DNA of 64,000 bases from Zygnema cylindricum. Its lineage: Eukaryota; Streptophyta; Zygnematophyceae; Zygnematales; Zygnemataceae. This document shows positions 10,934 through 22,192 of this stretch, in pieces. Made by a program: the position numbers and the translations under genes. Under the pieces are notes generated by a model. It made no database searches. It saw nothing but the letters and a program-made list of their open reading frames with translations, and was not told the DNA's origin. The first letter of the stretch is position 1; each line of letters starts with the position of its first letter. Location of the stretch: positions 174,782 to 238,781 of the forward strand of contig JBBHKE010002698.1 in the NCBI GenBank assembly GCA_037447655.1, given 5' to 3'.

Positions 10934-11386
10934 TCATATGTGATGGATATTAAACAAAAAATATTCACTCAAAAAAAATTCATAAAACATAAAACTTTAC
11001 ATAGCTGAAGCTCATTAAAGGCAAGAGAATAATCGGCCAAAAGATTTATAAGTGTTTCTAGCCGAAGCCTCTTTTAAATCAACTCTTCTCTCTTCTTTTC
11101 TCTACACTTTTAAAATATCACTCAAGAATGATCATACTCCTAAAAACCTTATTCACCAAAAGGATCACTAAAGATCCGCAACACCTCATAATTGACCACG
11201 AAGGATCTTTCCCCTCTCTCTTAATCGACTACAAAGGATCTACATCTTTAGTCTTTAATTGATCCAAAGTTAAACCAAGGATAATTTTGTAGCTACACTA
11301 TGTTGACAAAAAACTCTGCTACTTTGCACTACCAAGCAAGGTAGGACAAGCAAGAATACCATGACAACAAACTTTGTCCCTTTCTG

Positions 11387-11486
11387 GTAGACGCATTGTC
11401 CTTTTGTTGGCAGGCGCATTGTCCCTATCTTGACAGACTCATTGTCCTTTTCTTGGCAGACGCATTGTCCCTTTCTTGACAGACGA
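11387..11486. repeat. Degenerate 22-25 bp tandem repeat
   Basis: Four to five copies of a unit like GCAGACGCATTGTCCCTTTCTTG. A further degenerate copy (TGCATCGTCCCTTTTTGGC) follows at about 29687, immediately right of the copia element. The array was therefore continuous before that insertion. Confidence 0.7.
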
Positions 11487-11704
11487 TGTTAGGTTCTTTG
11501 TGAAACGGCGTCTCAGTTTTGTTGAGCGCTGTAATATATATTATTTAGTTATTACTTAGTTAGTGTGTGATTTGTGTGACGTGGTGTGATTTTTTAGTTA
11601 TAGTTTGGATTATTCTGTTTGGTTTGTATGGCGGTATACTGTTTCCTAAAGTACCGCGTACATTATGTTGTTTCGGCAATACTTTGTTGTGACTAGTTGG
11701 CGCG
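11487..11704 (+). repeat. Copia 5' LTR, left part (with target site of the nested element)
   Basis: Matches the start of the 3' LTR at 29223 (TTCTTTGTGAAACGG and onward). It is interrupted at 11704; its last five bases, GCGCG, recur at 16858-16862 as the duplication made by the nested element. Confidence 0.9.
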
Positions 11705-12440
11705 TGTTAGGATTTTGTACTGAGAACTCATTTAGCGACGAGACATTCTCGTAGCTAAAGTAGCGACGACCAGCGACGAAATAGTCTCGTCGCTAGATAT
11801 TTGAAGTGACGTAGAAGTTAGCGACGAAGTAGTTTCGTCGTTGGATATTTGAAGTGACGTAGAAATTGTTTGTTCGTTTCGTTTCACGCGAGTTCTAGTC
11901 GTACTATTGAAGTGACGTGGAAAATGTTTGGTCATTTCAGTTCACGTAAGTTCTAGTTGTACCGTGTGGTTCAAGTCGGTTCGTGGTTGACTTGTGTAGT
12001 GTACCGTGTAGTTCAAGTCGGTTCGCAGTTGTCGGTCGGATGTTTTCACCACGTTGACTCTTACGCGTTTCTAATCGTGTACCGTGGTATTGTTACGTGA
12101 CGTTTGAAGGAGTATATTGAGGCGTAGTGAGAGAGAGGTTTTTATCAATTTGGCGAGAGTTGATCCTCCTTGTAGGTTATGAAGGAGTTCAAGGAGTTGA
12201 GGGAGTTTGATAGCTTTGTGATGTTTCTTGAAGAGTTAGAGGAGGGTAGTGAAGAGTATCTTCTATTTCATTAAGTGGAGTTAGAAGTGAGAGTGTTTTG
12301 AGGGTGTGAGGAAATTATGTAAGAAAAGATCTCCGTGGAATATATTGGCTTCCTTGGGGTAATCTTTCTCTTGTGTGTGTTTTATTCATTTATGCTTCCG
12401 CTGGCATTTGCACTCAATGTTTTATTATTCGATCCTTTCA
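11705..12440 (+). repeat. LARD 5' LTR with three hairpins
   Basis: Nearly identical to 16121-16857. Near its start are three hairpins in a row (11734-11756, 11772-11794, 11820-11842), each built on AGCGACGA paired with TCGTCGCT or a close variant. Confidence 0.9.
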
Positions 12441-12454
12441 ATTGGTATCAGAGG
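12441..12454 (+). promoter_or_regulatory. LARD primer binding site
   Basis: ATTGGTATCAGAGG directly follows the LTR. TGGTATCAGAG is the usual plant complement of the 3' end of initiator tRNA-Met. Confidence 0.85.
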
Positions 12455-12499
12455 AGGTTGTAGTGCTCCATGACTGTTTTGATGATGGAGATGGAGACG

Positions 12500-13300
12500 A
12501 TTAAAGGCGAAAAGGATTAACGACAAAGACGACAATTTGAAGACGAAGAGAGAAGACGAAGACGAAGTTTGAAGACGAATATGAAGACAGAAGACAAAGA
12601 TGAAGACAAAGAAGAAGACGAAGCATGAAGACGAAGAAGAAGATGAAGACGAAGATTGAAGACGAAGTGGAAGACGAAGACGAAGATTGAAGACGCAGAG
12701 TGACAGACGAAGACGAAGTTTGAAGACGAATACGAAGATAGAAGACGAAGATGAAGACTGAAGACGAAGATGAAAACTGAAGACGAAGTGGAAGACGAAG
12801 ACGAAGACGGAGATTGAAAACAAAGACTAAAACGAAGACTGAAGATGAGGTGAAGGTTGTTTTTCTTTTGACAGTAATTATTGTAGATATTAGGATGATG
12901 GAGGTGATATTTATTATGAAGTCAAAGAAGAAGAGTTCGAAGAAGTTGAAGGAGGCGAAGAAGGCAAAGAAGAGAAGAGTGAATTAAAATCAATCCGATG
13001 AGGAAATTCAGATTGAGATGGGAGGAAGAAAATTCATTTATCTTTTGATGAATGAACCGGATCCCGATCCGGATGGAGGTGATTCTTTATTTGAAGTAGA
13101 AGAAGAATGATGAAGAAGAAGTAGATGAAGAATCCGAAGAAGTAGTCGATGAAGTCGAAGAAGGTGAAGAAGAGAAGAGTGTATTAAAAACTGAAGAGAG
13201 GTGTGAAGAAAAGTGTGATGAGAAGTTTATTAAAAAGAGTGATTTGATGAAAGAGAAAAAGAGTGGAAAGAAGAGTGAAGAGAAGAAGATAAATTTCTTT
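12500..13300 (+). repeat. GAAGAC / GAAGAA repeat tract
   Basis: Dense degenerate repeats of GAAGACGAAGAC, then GAAGAAG, broken by frequent TGA in the plus frames. The minus strand is open in places (12425-12823) only because TCTTCGTC repeats lack stops. No protein is inferred. Confidence 0.85.
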
Positions 13301-16100
13301 TGGGAGGAGAAATGAAGTTGCCGATGTGGTATATTGATTGAGGTGTAAAGGAGTGGTTTATGAAGAAGAAAGTAAGTGTGTTGTCGTGAGTTGAAAATGA
13401 ATCTCGACATTTTTGAAGATCTTTTTTGGAGGGAGTTTTATTTCGTACTTTTGTACGTTTATTTATTGAAGACGTTATTCGAAGTGAATCGAGGTGAATT
13501 GTGTGGCGATTACCTAAATCGCCGGTCAGTTTGTAAGAAGAGTCATTCAAGTTTGGCATTCTCAATTTCTGTCCGCAGTTCGAGTGTGTACAAATTTATT
13601 TGATTTTTGTCGTCAATGACTGCACATTTTTTTGTTGTGGATTTTGTTGAAGTGAAGTTTTAATGTGTCCATGATTAGGAGGAAGAAGAGGAGGAGTTTC
13701 GTGTTAGCGAAAGACCGGTTGCTTTACCGGCTGTTTTGGCCATTTATTGACAAAGAGGAGGATTGAAAAAAAAAATGACGAAGATGAAGAAAAAGAAAAA
13801 GAGAAGTCAGATTTTTGTTTTGGGTTTGAAAGAAGATAAGAGCAGAGACGAAGTGGAGGTAGTGAGAGATTATTCTCTCGGAAGGAAGAAGAGTACTCCT
13901 TCCCTCCTGGCGGCTTCGACGTTTGTTTGGAGAAACCATTTTTTTTTAGTTTCATTTGAGGAAGAATTCGGATGTATGGAGCGACTAATTTGGAAGATCA
14001 GGATAATTCAAATTCCTATTTTGATGGAGATGGAGATGAGAGTGGAGGAGACGAGTATGTGAAGAAAGAGAAGAGGTAAACTGTCACTTAGAATTCCGAG
14101 GAGGAGAGGTGGCATTTAAAGAGCTTGAGAACATTTTTTTTTACTTTGTTAAACTATGTCGGTAGTGGAAGAGATCGCAAAAATGGCGATTGAGGTGATC
14201 GCCGTGTAAGTTGCGGCCGTGTTGAGTTTACAAATTATTTTGAGTTTGGAAATTATACCGACGACGGACTATAATTTTCCGATTCACATATTAATGATTA
14301 ATTCGATAAAGAATGAGAGAAAATTATGATTTTTTTTATGAGGAGAGCCAAATTCATGATTTCTTGTCCATTGCGCATTCCGCATTGGAGGAGAAAGCGC
14401 ATGTCTATTTCGGTTTGAATAGTTGAAGGAAAATGTTGACATTAAGAGTGACATTGAAAAATACATTGATGATTGGAGTGATGAAATTTTTATTTCTCGA
14501 GTGTTTTTGAATTCTCGGAAATTTAAAGGTTTTAAATCGAGTTCTAATTTAGATATAACAAATCTGAATCGGAGGAAGATAAAGGGAGAGAACAAATTTG
14601 TTCAAATGAGATTCAAGTTATGAGGGGGGAAAGGCCGAATAAGCTTTCTTATTTTTTGGCAAGGAGAAAAGATTTCAAACTCGCTTCATTTTATTTTTTG
14701 ATGTGAGGAAAAATCAACTTTAACTGTTGAGAATTTTGTTTGCGAGAATGTTGTTGGAAGCCCACAGTCATTTTCTAAATTAAGAGAGGTTGAAGAGTGG
14801 GAAACGATATTGGAGGCGGTAGAAGAGAAGAGTGTTGAGAAAGAGGAAAAAAGTGAAGTTTATTTTTGGAGGACAAGTCGTTCCGTATGAAGAGCCGGTT
14901 GGACGCTTGACGTATATTAGGGAATGAACGATGATGGCGGATATTCCGGCGGCCGTGTTGGTCGTCGTCAGATTTTGTCGGTCATTGAGTTATTAAAATT
15001 TGTTTACGCGGATCTTTCGGTACCTTATGGTACCATGTGGATGTGACTATGGTTTCAGTTGACGAAAAAAAAATATGTTAGGAAGTGCTAATTTTGATGG
15101 AGGTTGTGACGCGGAGTTATTTGACGTGAGTTTGCGGCGTGGACTTTTCATTTATTTTGATTTCAAAATTTCACCGCCCTGGTACGTGTTTTTTGGAGCG
15201 GCATTTTGTTTTCTTTTGAGATTCTAAGAACAAATGGAGAAGCGCCATGTGGCGTATGCGTGAATTTTGACGAGTGAAGTTACGGAAGAATTTTGAATGG
15301 TGATTGAAGGAAAAAAATCGCAATCAAGTTGTAACGTTTCAGAGGAGGCTACGACATTGGGAGTTGATTGAAGTTTGCGAGGATTTTGTCGGAGGATTAT
15401 TCGATTTGGCGTATTTTGGAAAATCGCGAGGAGATATAACTGTTTCTTATGTTGGACATTTGATGCTTTGTTTCGTACATTAATCTGGTGTTTTAATTTT
15501 TTGTTTAAGTATACTTCATGATGCTTTACGGAGGGGAAGTTTTAAGTTGTGATTGGTTTAATCATTACAAGTTTGAGAGGGGGATTGTTAGACTCAAATT
15601 TATAATTGGCTGTAGCGTGTTTGTCGCGTGGTCGTCTAGTTTGTCTTTTGTTGTTTTGTGTAAGTTCATTTATGTTATTTTGGAGTTGAAGTGGTGGTTT
15701 GACAATTCCCACATTGAGAAGGGGATTGTTAAGTTTTACATTGTGGGATTTGTGTTAGCGTCGGTTGGCAGCTTAGCAACCATTGTACGCTTAGTTTAAG
15801 TACTAAACTCAAGTGTCGGAGTTATTTGTGTCTTGTCTTATTTGAAGTGTATGTATGGAGGGTCCCGGTCACTGTACGGTTTTGTGTCATAGTGATCGTA
15901 GTAATCTTTGTTATGATTTGAGGAGTAGATTTGTTTTTGGGTTGCGGCGTACATTTGTACGGCCGATTTTGTTTCACTTTGTCGAGGAGTTTTCCGGTTG
16001 ACGTTTATGTACGTTCTTTTGAGCGTGTATTGACAGCATCAAAAGAAGTATATGTAATGGGAAAGAAATTAGTACGCATGAAGTAAGAGGGGGCTTTGAG
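13301..16100 (+). other. LARD interior, no recognisable gene
   Basis: Only short frames (13763-14062, 14423-14623, 15518-15799) with low-complexity or unmatched translations. Two purine-rich motifs followed by TGTTA (about 15577 and 15716) resemble polypurine tract/LTR starts. Confidence 0.55.
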
Positions 16101-16108
16101 TGTCTCAT

Positions 16109-16120
16109 TAAGAGGGGGAA
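16109..16120 (+). promoter_or_regulatory. LARD polypurine tract
   Basis: TTAAGAGGGGGAA-type tract abutting the TGTTAGG start of the 3' LTR. Confidence 0.8.
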
Positions 16121-16857
16121 TGTTAGGATTTTGTACTGAGAACTCATTTAGCGACGAGACATTCTCGTAGCTAAAGTAGCAACGACCAGCGACGAAATAG
16201 TCTCGTCGCTAGATATTTGAAGTGACGTAGAATTTAGCGACGAAGTAGTTTCGTCGCTGGATATTTGAAGTGACGTAGAAATTGTTTGTTCGTTTTGTTT
16301 CACGCGCGTTCTAGTCGTAATATTGAAGTGACGTGGAAAATGTTTGGTCATTTCAGTTCACGTAAGTTCTAGTTGTACCGTGTGGTTCAAGTCGGTTCGT
16401 GGTTGACTTGTGTAGTCGTACCGTGTAGTTCAAGTCGGTTTGCAGTTGTCGGTCGGATGTTTTCACCACGTTGACTCTTACGCGTTTCTAATCGTGTACC
16501 GTGGTATTGTTATGTGACGTTTGAAGGAGTATATTGAGGCGTAGTGAGAGAGAGGTTTTTATCAATTTGGCGAGAGTTGATCCTCCTTGTAGGTTATGAA
16601 GGAGTTCAAGGAGTTGAGGGAGTTTGATAGCTTTGTGATGTTTCTTGAAGAGTTAGAGGAGGGTATTGAAGAGTATCTTCTATTTCATTAAGTGGAGTTA
16701 GAAGTGAGAGTGTTTTGAGGGTGTGATGAAATTATGTAAGAAAAGTTCTCCGTGGAATATATTGGCTTCCTTGGGGTAACCTTTCTCTTGTGTGTGTTTT
16801 ATTCATTTATGCTTCCACTGGCATTTGCACTCAATGTTTTATTATTCGATCTTTTCA
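16121..16857 (+). repeat. LARD 3' LTR
   Basis: 737 bp, nearly identical to the 5' LTR, which suggests a fairly recent insertion. Followed by the GCGCG duplication at 16858-16862. Confidence 0.9.
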
Positions 16858-16862
16858 GCGCG

Positions 16863-17081
16863 CGTACCTTTATACGTCGCGCGATTCATTTGTACCTTGC
16901 AGTAATTGTTGCTTCATACGAGAGTATTTAGGACTTAGTCATTTGGGGGAAAAGTTAATCTTTTGTAAGGGGAAAACTTCTGGTGAAAAATATTTGTCTT
17001 TTGTTGGAGTGTCATCTTCTTTCTATCTTTTGCTTCCGCACTATATCTTGTTGTTCTTCTATCCTTGTGTTGATCATTACA
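16863..17081 (+). repeat. Copia 5' LTR, right part
   Basis: Resumes the copia LTR after the nested element and parallels 29455-29684. It ends ATTACA at 17081. Together the two 5' parts total about 437 bp against 462 bp for the 3' LTR, which has an extra segment near 29368-29392. Confidence 0.85.
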
Positions 17082-17095
17082 AGTGGTATCGGAGC
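17082..17095 (+). promoter_or_regulatory. Copia primer binding site
   Basis: AGTGGTATCGGAGC starts right after the LTR. It is complementary to the 3' end of initiator tRNA-Met with one difference from the usual TGGTATCAGAGC. Confidence 0.85.
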
Positions 17096-17118
17096 TAGTT
17101 TGCTTCATTAAGAGTTCT

Positions 17119-18640
17119 CATGCCACCATGGGGGAAAGAAGAAGAAGTCCTCATCGACACCTTCTCCTATTGCGGCTCCTAATCTAGATCTACCGGATCT
17201 GCTGGATCTACCGGATCTCTTAGATCTAGTCAATTTGTCTCCAGATCAAAGTGTGAAATATTTCGGCTTCCGAGGAGAGACTTTTGAAAAGGGTTCTCCC
17301 TCCAACCCACTTCCAAAAAAGCAGGAAGAGAAATAAAAAAGGGTGGTGTTGACCGAAGATCGTCTCAATATGTTGTTTGACGACTTTCTCACTCTAGTAG
17401 ATAAACGGATCACAGATGCTAATCGAATGGGGAAGTTTAAGGTAGAGGAGGAGGATCCAATCTTGAATTCTTTTGAGGTGGCTTCGGATGGAGGGGTCGA
17501 GAATGACTACATTTTGAGAGAGGCTCTCCGAAAGGTAAAGTTTCTGATCGAGAACGACTCGGATCTTGAATATGAATCCGATGATGAGTTACCGATCCCT
17601 TCCTTGCCGAGGAAGATCGTCTTCTTTAACTAATCTAACTATCAAATATGTAAGAAATACATAAAGGCACAACTTATCCTCTGTCACTTTTGGGAGATTG
17701 TAAATGGAGAAGAAAAGAAGTCGATCGACGATCCGAAGGCTCGCCGCCTTTGGAAGAAGAAAAATCTTGCCGGAATCACCTATCTTTTGCAATTTGTACC
17801 TCATCTGTGCATGATCATTTTCTTACCCGAGATACGGCGCATGAGTGTTGGAAGTCGCTCGAAGGCTAATTTAAGAAGGGACTCCAAAACAAGGGGCAAT
17901 ATGTTTACACAGACTTTATTCAATTTAAGATAAATTCTAACGAATTGATTAATGATGCGATCAAGCGATATAATATTATTGTAGAGCAACTCTTGAATAA
18001 CGGCCAGATTATTATCGAGGATGATAAAGTGATCGGTCTCATCAATTGTTACCCGACAATCTTACTTATCTTAAAGAAATTCTTTGGGCGCAAACAAATC
18101 CGGCTTATGAATTCATCATGAATTACTTTAAGACCACCAAGAGAAATCGCGGAGGTCCTCTTAAAGCTTCGGCCTCGGGTGGATCTCTGAACGCATCCTC
18201 CCAAGAACTCGCGGATCTAAATTATCTCCGTGGGGGAAGAGGGGGAAGGGGAAGAGGAGCGGATCTAGGGGAAGGAGCACCGAAAGGAGGGGAACTTTCC
18301 CGCTCAACCTATTTTCCAAGATCAATCCACTGTCACTTGATTTCGATGCAATAAAGCTGGTCATGTGTCTTCCTCTTGCTCGGACAAATAAAAGAAATGC
18401 CATTATTGCGGGAAATGGATACACATTAGTCCCCAATGCTACGCGAAAGCCGATGGTGGCGGCGGCGGTAGTGATAGACTTCGTGGGCGAGGCGGTGGCC
18501 GATTTGATAGAGGGGGGCGAGGTGGATGTGGCAGCCGATTCGGCGGCCATGGCCATTTCGTTTTGGAGAACGATTAAACAAACGAAACACCGATTTCCTT
18601 TTCCACGCTATGTGTCAACAACGAACCTCCAAACTTTGAA
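17119..18640 (+). pseudogene. Copia gag, broken
   Basis: Fragments in shifting frames. A Ser/Pro and Leu-Asp-rich start (LDLPDLLDLPDLL) is followed by the KYFGFRGETFEK stretch, a stop at 17334-17336, then an acidic segment to 17633. Later pieces include DNLTYLKEILWAQTNPAYEF (18046 on) and a Gly/Arg-rich linker. Two CCHC-type knuckles lie near 18335-18445 (FRCNKAGHVSSSC, its first Cys lost to a stop, and CHYCGKWIHISPQC). The usual role is particle assembly and RNA packaging. Several stops and frame shifts make it non-functional. The upstream ATGs at 17120 and 17128 open into quickly terminated frames, so the original start is unclear. Confidence 0.75.
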
Positions 18641-18925
18641 TGGCAAAATAACAAGGAGTGGATTATCGATTCCGAAGCCTCGCATCACATTTGTACGGAC
18701 GACACACTTTTCGACGAAATGCGCGCCTTGACCGTTCCAAAGAGAATCAATGTCGCTAGCGATAAATCTATTTTTTTCGGAATAGTTGCTACCGTACCCC
18801 TCGAATTGATTTCGCTAGATCCACATGGATCTGCGCGAATCTCCGAGATCTAGCTCTTGAACTTGCTTTATATTCCATTCGGCTCCGTAAATCTTTCGAG
18901 CGTGCTGCAGATCTCACAAGTTGGT
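18641..18925 (+). pseudogene. Copia protease and start of the pre-integrase region
   Basis: Reads WIIDSEASHHICTDD, the copia aspartic protease active-site block. The usual DSGAS is DSEAS here (Gly to Glu), which probably inactivates it. The frame then runs to a Leu-Tyr-Ile-Pro stretch typical of the region before integrase and is cut at 18925 by the chromovirus insertion. It resumes at 26160. Confidence 0.75.
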
Positions 18926-19429
18926 TGTAATAGGATTACAGGATTCAGGTACTTAGTGGCTAGAGCTAGGCTGCTATAGTTGCGATTCCAGAGCAGCGCA
19001 GTTGCGATTCCAGAGCAGCGCAACTACGATTCCAGACCAGCGCAGCGTAGCAGCATAGCAACTTAGAAGTGTAACAATTTGATAGCGCCGCAACATAGCA
19101 GCGCAGCATAGCAACGCCGCAGAATGTAGAATCAGCAGTACAGTTTTAGAAGAATCTTGGATAGATCTAGGTTGATCGGAAAGGTCCACATGTATAGTGT
19201 ACCGTACTAGTTTGACTAGCAGCTAGTTAGTTTAAATAGTCAGGTGGGCCTGTGAATAGAGCACCTAAAGTAGATCTACACAGCTAGCGCAACCTTTTAC
19301 TCTCTTTTAAGTAATAAAGCAAAACCTTGTCTGTGAGTTCTGTGTACTCCTGCTATTGCTACGGGAAGATCCTTCATGTTTTCCGCTGTGCATGGTGACG
19401 TGTTGTGGTGTATAGTCACCTCTTTTACA
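18926..19429 (+). repeat. Chromovirus 5' LTR with 22-bp internal repeats
   Basis: Contains three direct copies of a 22-bp unit of the type AGTTGCGATTCCAGAGCAGCGC (18978, 19000, 19022), then more GCAGCG-like runs. The 3' LTR has diverged copies of the same array. Confidence 0.9.
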
Positions 19430-19443
19430 CTAGTATCGGAGTT
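19430..19443 (+). promoter_or_regulatory. Chromovirus primer binding site (degenerate)
   Basis: CTAGTATCGGAG follows the LTR. It resembles the tRNA-Met site TGGTATCAGAG with two or three changes. Confidence 0.55.
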
Positions 19444-19463
19444 GTAACCCGTGACTCTACAGC

Positions 19464-20405
19464 ATGGATGAACACGGCGTATCCACTACAAAAATGTTGG
19501 CGCAAGTCTTCAAGGTCTTTGAAAGTGTGAGATTACAGAACGCGCAGCTGAGTAACACCGTCACAGCCTTGGAGTCGCGTTTAGGGGAGCGACTTCATGG
19601 AGGCGTAGAGAGAGACTCCCGAAGACCGAAATTAAGATTTCCCGACGAGTTTGACCCTGCAAGACACAAGAACCTTGACTCGTGGCTATTCTTCGTGGCG
19701 AACTATCTCGAGAATTTTCCTAGCCTATCGGATCGTGATAGGATTCACTACGCGGGTGATCTTCTTAAAGGGGCAGCGGGGGCTTGGTGGAGAACATTGG
19801 TAGAGGACGATGAGTTACTGACCATCTAGGTGCACTTCGTTCAACTTCTCCGCGACACTTGGCAACCCGACAACACGACGAAGGCGGCGAGAGATAAGAT
19901 CGGAGTATAGAAGCAACGAACTTCAGTGATGGAGTTTACGCAGCGGTTCTTGGAGTGCAAAGTTCAAATACCTACGATGACAGAGGATGAAGCCGTGGAT
20001 TGCTACGTGAAGGGGCTTAAGTCGTCTATTCGTAAAGATGTGGAACAATGGCTTGCTCGGGAAAGCACGACTCCTCCTCTCTCGCCAATCATCCAATTTG
20101 CAGAGCGGACCGATTCAATCGACTTTAAGCTCGAAGACCTTTCACTACGGGTCGAGCAGTAGCGGAGGACACCGACGAACACGATGTTTTAACCCCCATG
20201 GAGCTCGGAGCAATTGATGAGGATAAGGAAGTGGTCAACGTCTTGCGGAGAAAGAAGAAATCTACCAAGACCAAAGCCAATGACTTATCCCCCGAAGAAC
20301 TCCAGCAGAGGAGACGAAATTGCTTATGTTTCTACTGCGGTTCCCCGGATCATATGGCTCGAGAATGTCCAAAACGGAAGGGTTCTAAGAAGGGAAAGCT
20401 TAACG
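19464..20405 (+). pseudogene. Chromovirus gag, broken
   Basis: The first block (19464-19829) has the capsid features FDPARHKNLDSWLFFVANYL and GAAGAWWRTLV typical of chromovirus gag. A TAG at 19827-19829 ends it. A second block (19926-20162) continues in the same frame, then shifts. The CCHC knuckle is CFYCGSPDHMARECP at about 20327-20371 in the frame used by pol. The product would build the particle. The stop, a second stop near 19907 and the frame change before 20198 inactivate this copy. Confidence 0.85.
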
Positions 20406-21072
20406 TTATGAGGTTAGCCGGTGAAGGAGGAGACCCTTTGATATTTAGAGGTCAAATCGGAGTGAGCGCAACTAACTTCATGGTGGACTCGCGAGCATCG
20501 AGGAATTTCATTAACGAGGCAACGGTGAAAAGGCTAAAACTTCCTCTCGTGGTGTTAAAGGATCATCAGTCAGTACAATTGGCTGACGGAAGTTCCTTAT
20601 CCATTTCCCATTGTACTCCACGGTCACGCGTTAGAATCGGGAAATTCCGATGGTATGACACGCTTCATGTATTACCTCTTGGGGACCATGAGGTAATCTT
20701 GGGGAAGCCGTGGCTGCAAAAATGGAGTCCGACGATCGATTGGAGAAGTGGCGCCATGAGAGCTAAGAAAAGTGAAGAAGAGTTAGAGGTAAAAGCGGGA
20801 GCGGCTGGTAAGGGAGCGGAAGAGGGACGCCTGCTTTCGGCCTTACAGCTCAAGAGGGCACTCAAGAAAGGGGAAACGATTGGTATGGCGGTCGTCCAGA
20901 CAAAAGAGGAGGCGAAGGAAGAGATCTCGGAAGAATGGAAGAAGAAGGACCCCGACTTCGACTCCAAAGAAAGTGACCACATTGGAAAGAATTCCGAAGA
21001 GGCCCCGGAAGTCGTGACAAAACTTCTCGAGGAGTACGCAGATGTATTTCCCCCGAAGCTCCCCGAAGGATA
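20406..21072 (+). pseudogene. Chromovirus protease
   Basis: The frame continues from the knuckle into MVDSRASRNFINEATVKRL. The family motif is DSGAS; here Gly is Arg, a probable loss of catalysis. The strand HEVILGKPWLQKWSP follows, then a Lys/Glu-rich linker to LPPKLPEG. A TAA at 21071-21073 separates it from RT, although the downstream frame is the same. Confidence 0.85.
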
Positions 21073-21073
21073 A

Positions 21074-22192
21074 CCTCCGAAGCGCGAAGTAGACCATAAG
21101 ATAGAGCTTGTTCCCGGAGCGGTACCCCCGGCTAATCAGATGTACAAGATGAGTTACACCGAGTTGGACGAACTGAAAAAGCAACTCGCAGAGTTGGTCA
21201 AAGCCCGAGCAATTGAACCGAGCAAGTCACCATATGGAGCCCCCGTTCTCTTTGTGAAGAAGAAAGATGGAGGTTTCCGTATGTGTATAGACTACCGAGC
21301 GCTGAACAAATTAACGGTGAAGAATGCGTACCCTTTACTAAGGATAGACGAATTGTTGGATCGACTTCGAGGTGCTAAATATTTTTCGAAAATAGACTTG
21401 CGGAGCGGTTACCACCAGATTAGAATTGTCGAGGAAGATGTGGAGAAGACGGCGTTTAGAACTCGTTACGGTCACTTCCAGTTTCGGGTAATGCCGTTCG
21501 GGTTGACTAACGCACCGGCAACCTTTATGCATTTAATGAATTCCATCTTTCGGCAATATCTAGACGCGTTTGTGATCGTCTTCCTAGACGACATACTGGT
21601 GTATAGCCGAACTCGGGAGGAGCATATGAAGCACTTACGGACGGTCCTACAAGTCCTTCGGGAAAATAAGTTGTACGCAAAGAAAAGTAAATGTGACTTC
21701 TTCAAGGAGACAATTGATTTTTTAGGCCATGTGGTGAGCCGGGACAGAATCGAAGTGGATCCAAACAAGACAAGGGCAGTTAAGGAGTGGCCGCAGCCAG
21801 CGAATGTTACGGAACTACGGAGCTTTCTAGGATTATGCTCCAATTATAGACGTTTTGTTGAAGGTTTTGCAAAAATCGCTGCACCGCTCACGGAATTGCT
21901 CAAGAATGACGTGCCTTATGATTGGAAAGCGGCACAAGGGGCAGCCTTTAACACGCTAAAGGAGCGGTTGGTTACCGCCCCTGTGTTAGCTGTGCCCGAC
22001 CCGGACTTACCTTGGACGATAATTACTGACGCTAGCGATACGACTATTGGAGCGATCCTTATGCAAGATCAAGGGAAAGGCCTTCAACCCATCGCCTACA
22101 ATAGTCGAAAACTAAAGGCAGCAGAGCTGAACTGGGCCACCCATGAGAAAGAGACAATAGCTATCATCAATGTGCTGGAGGTTTGGAAGTGT
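21074..22192 (+). pseudogene. Chromovirus reverse transcriptase and RNase H start
   Basis: A well-preserved [46 protein letters not shown] and the catalytic FLDD box at about 21581-21592. RNase H begins [13 protein letters not shown], keeping its first catalytic Asp, and continues to [25 protein letters not shown] at 22193 interrupts it, then further stops. This enzyme would copy the RNA into DNA. It is the best-conserved polymerase block in the window. Confidence 0.92.

Larger units (their letters stand above)
9602..11486. other. Background without recognisable gene
   Basis: No coding region can be supported on either strand. It contains a 69-bp tandem duplication (9672-9809), a small hairpin (10895-10917) and, at its right end, an array of degenerate short repeats into which the copia element inserted. 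Confidence 0.5.
11705..16857 (+). mobile_element. Non-autonomous large LTR element (LARD-like) inside the copia LTR
   Basis: Two LTRs (736 and 737 bp) start TGTTAGGATT and end CTTT(T)CA, flanked by a perfect 5-bp duplication GCGCG. A tRNA-Met type primer site follows the first LTR and a purine tract precedes the second. The 3.7-kb interior has no gag, protease, RT or integrase that I can recognise. It is dominated by GAAGAC/GAAGAA repeats and short broken frames. Such large elements without coding capacity rely on the enzymes of others. Confidence 0.9.

Noticed and set aside
12425-12823. 132-codon minus-strand frame, Phe/Ser/Leu rich
   Set aside because: Shadow of the GAAGAC repeat.
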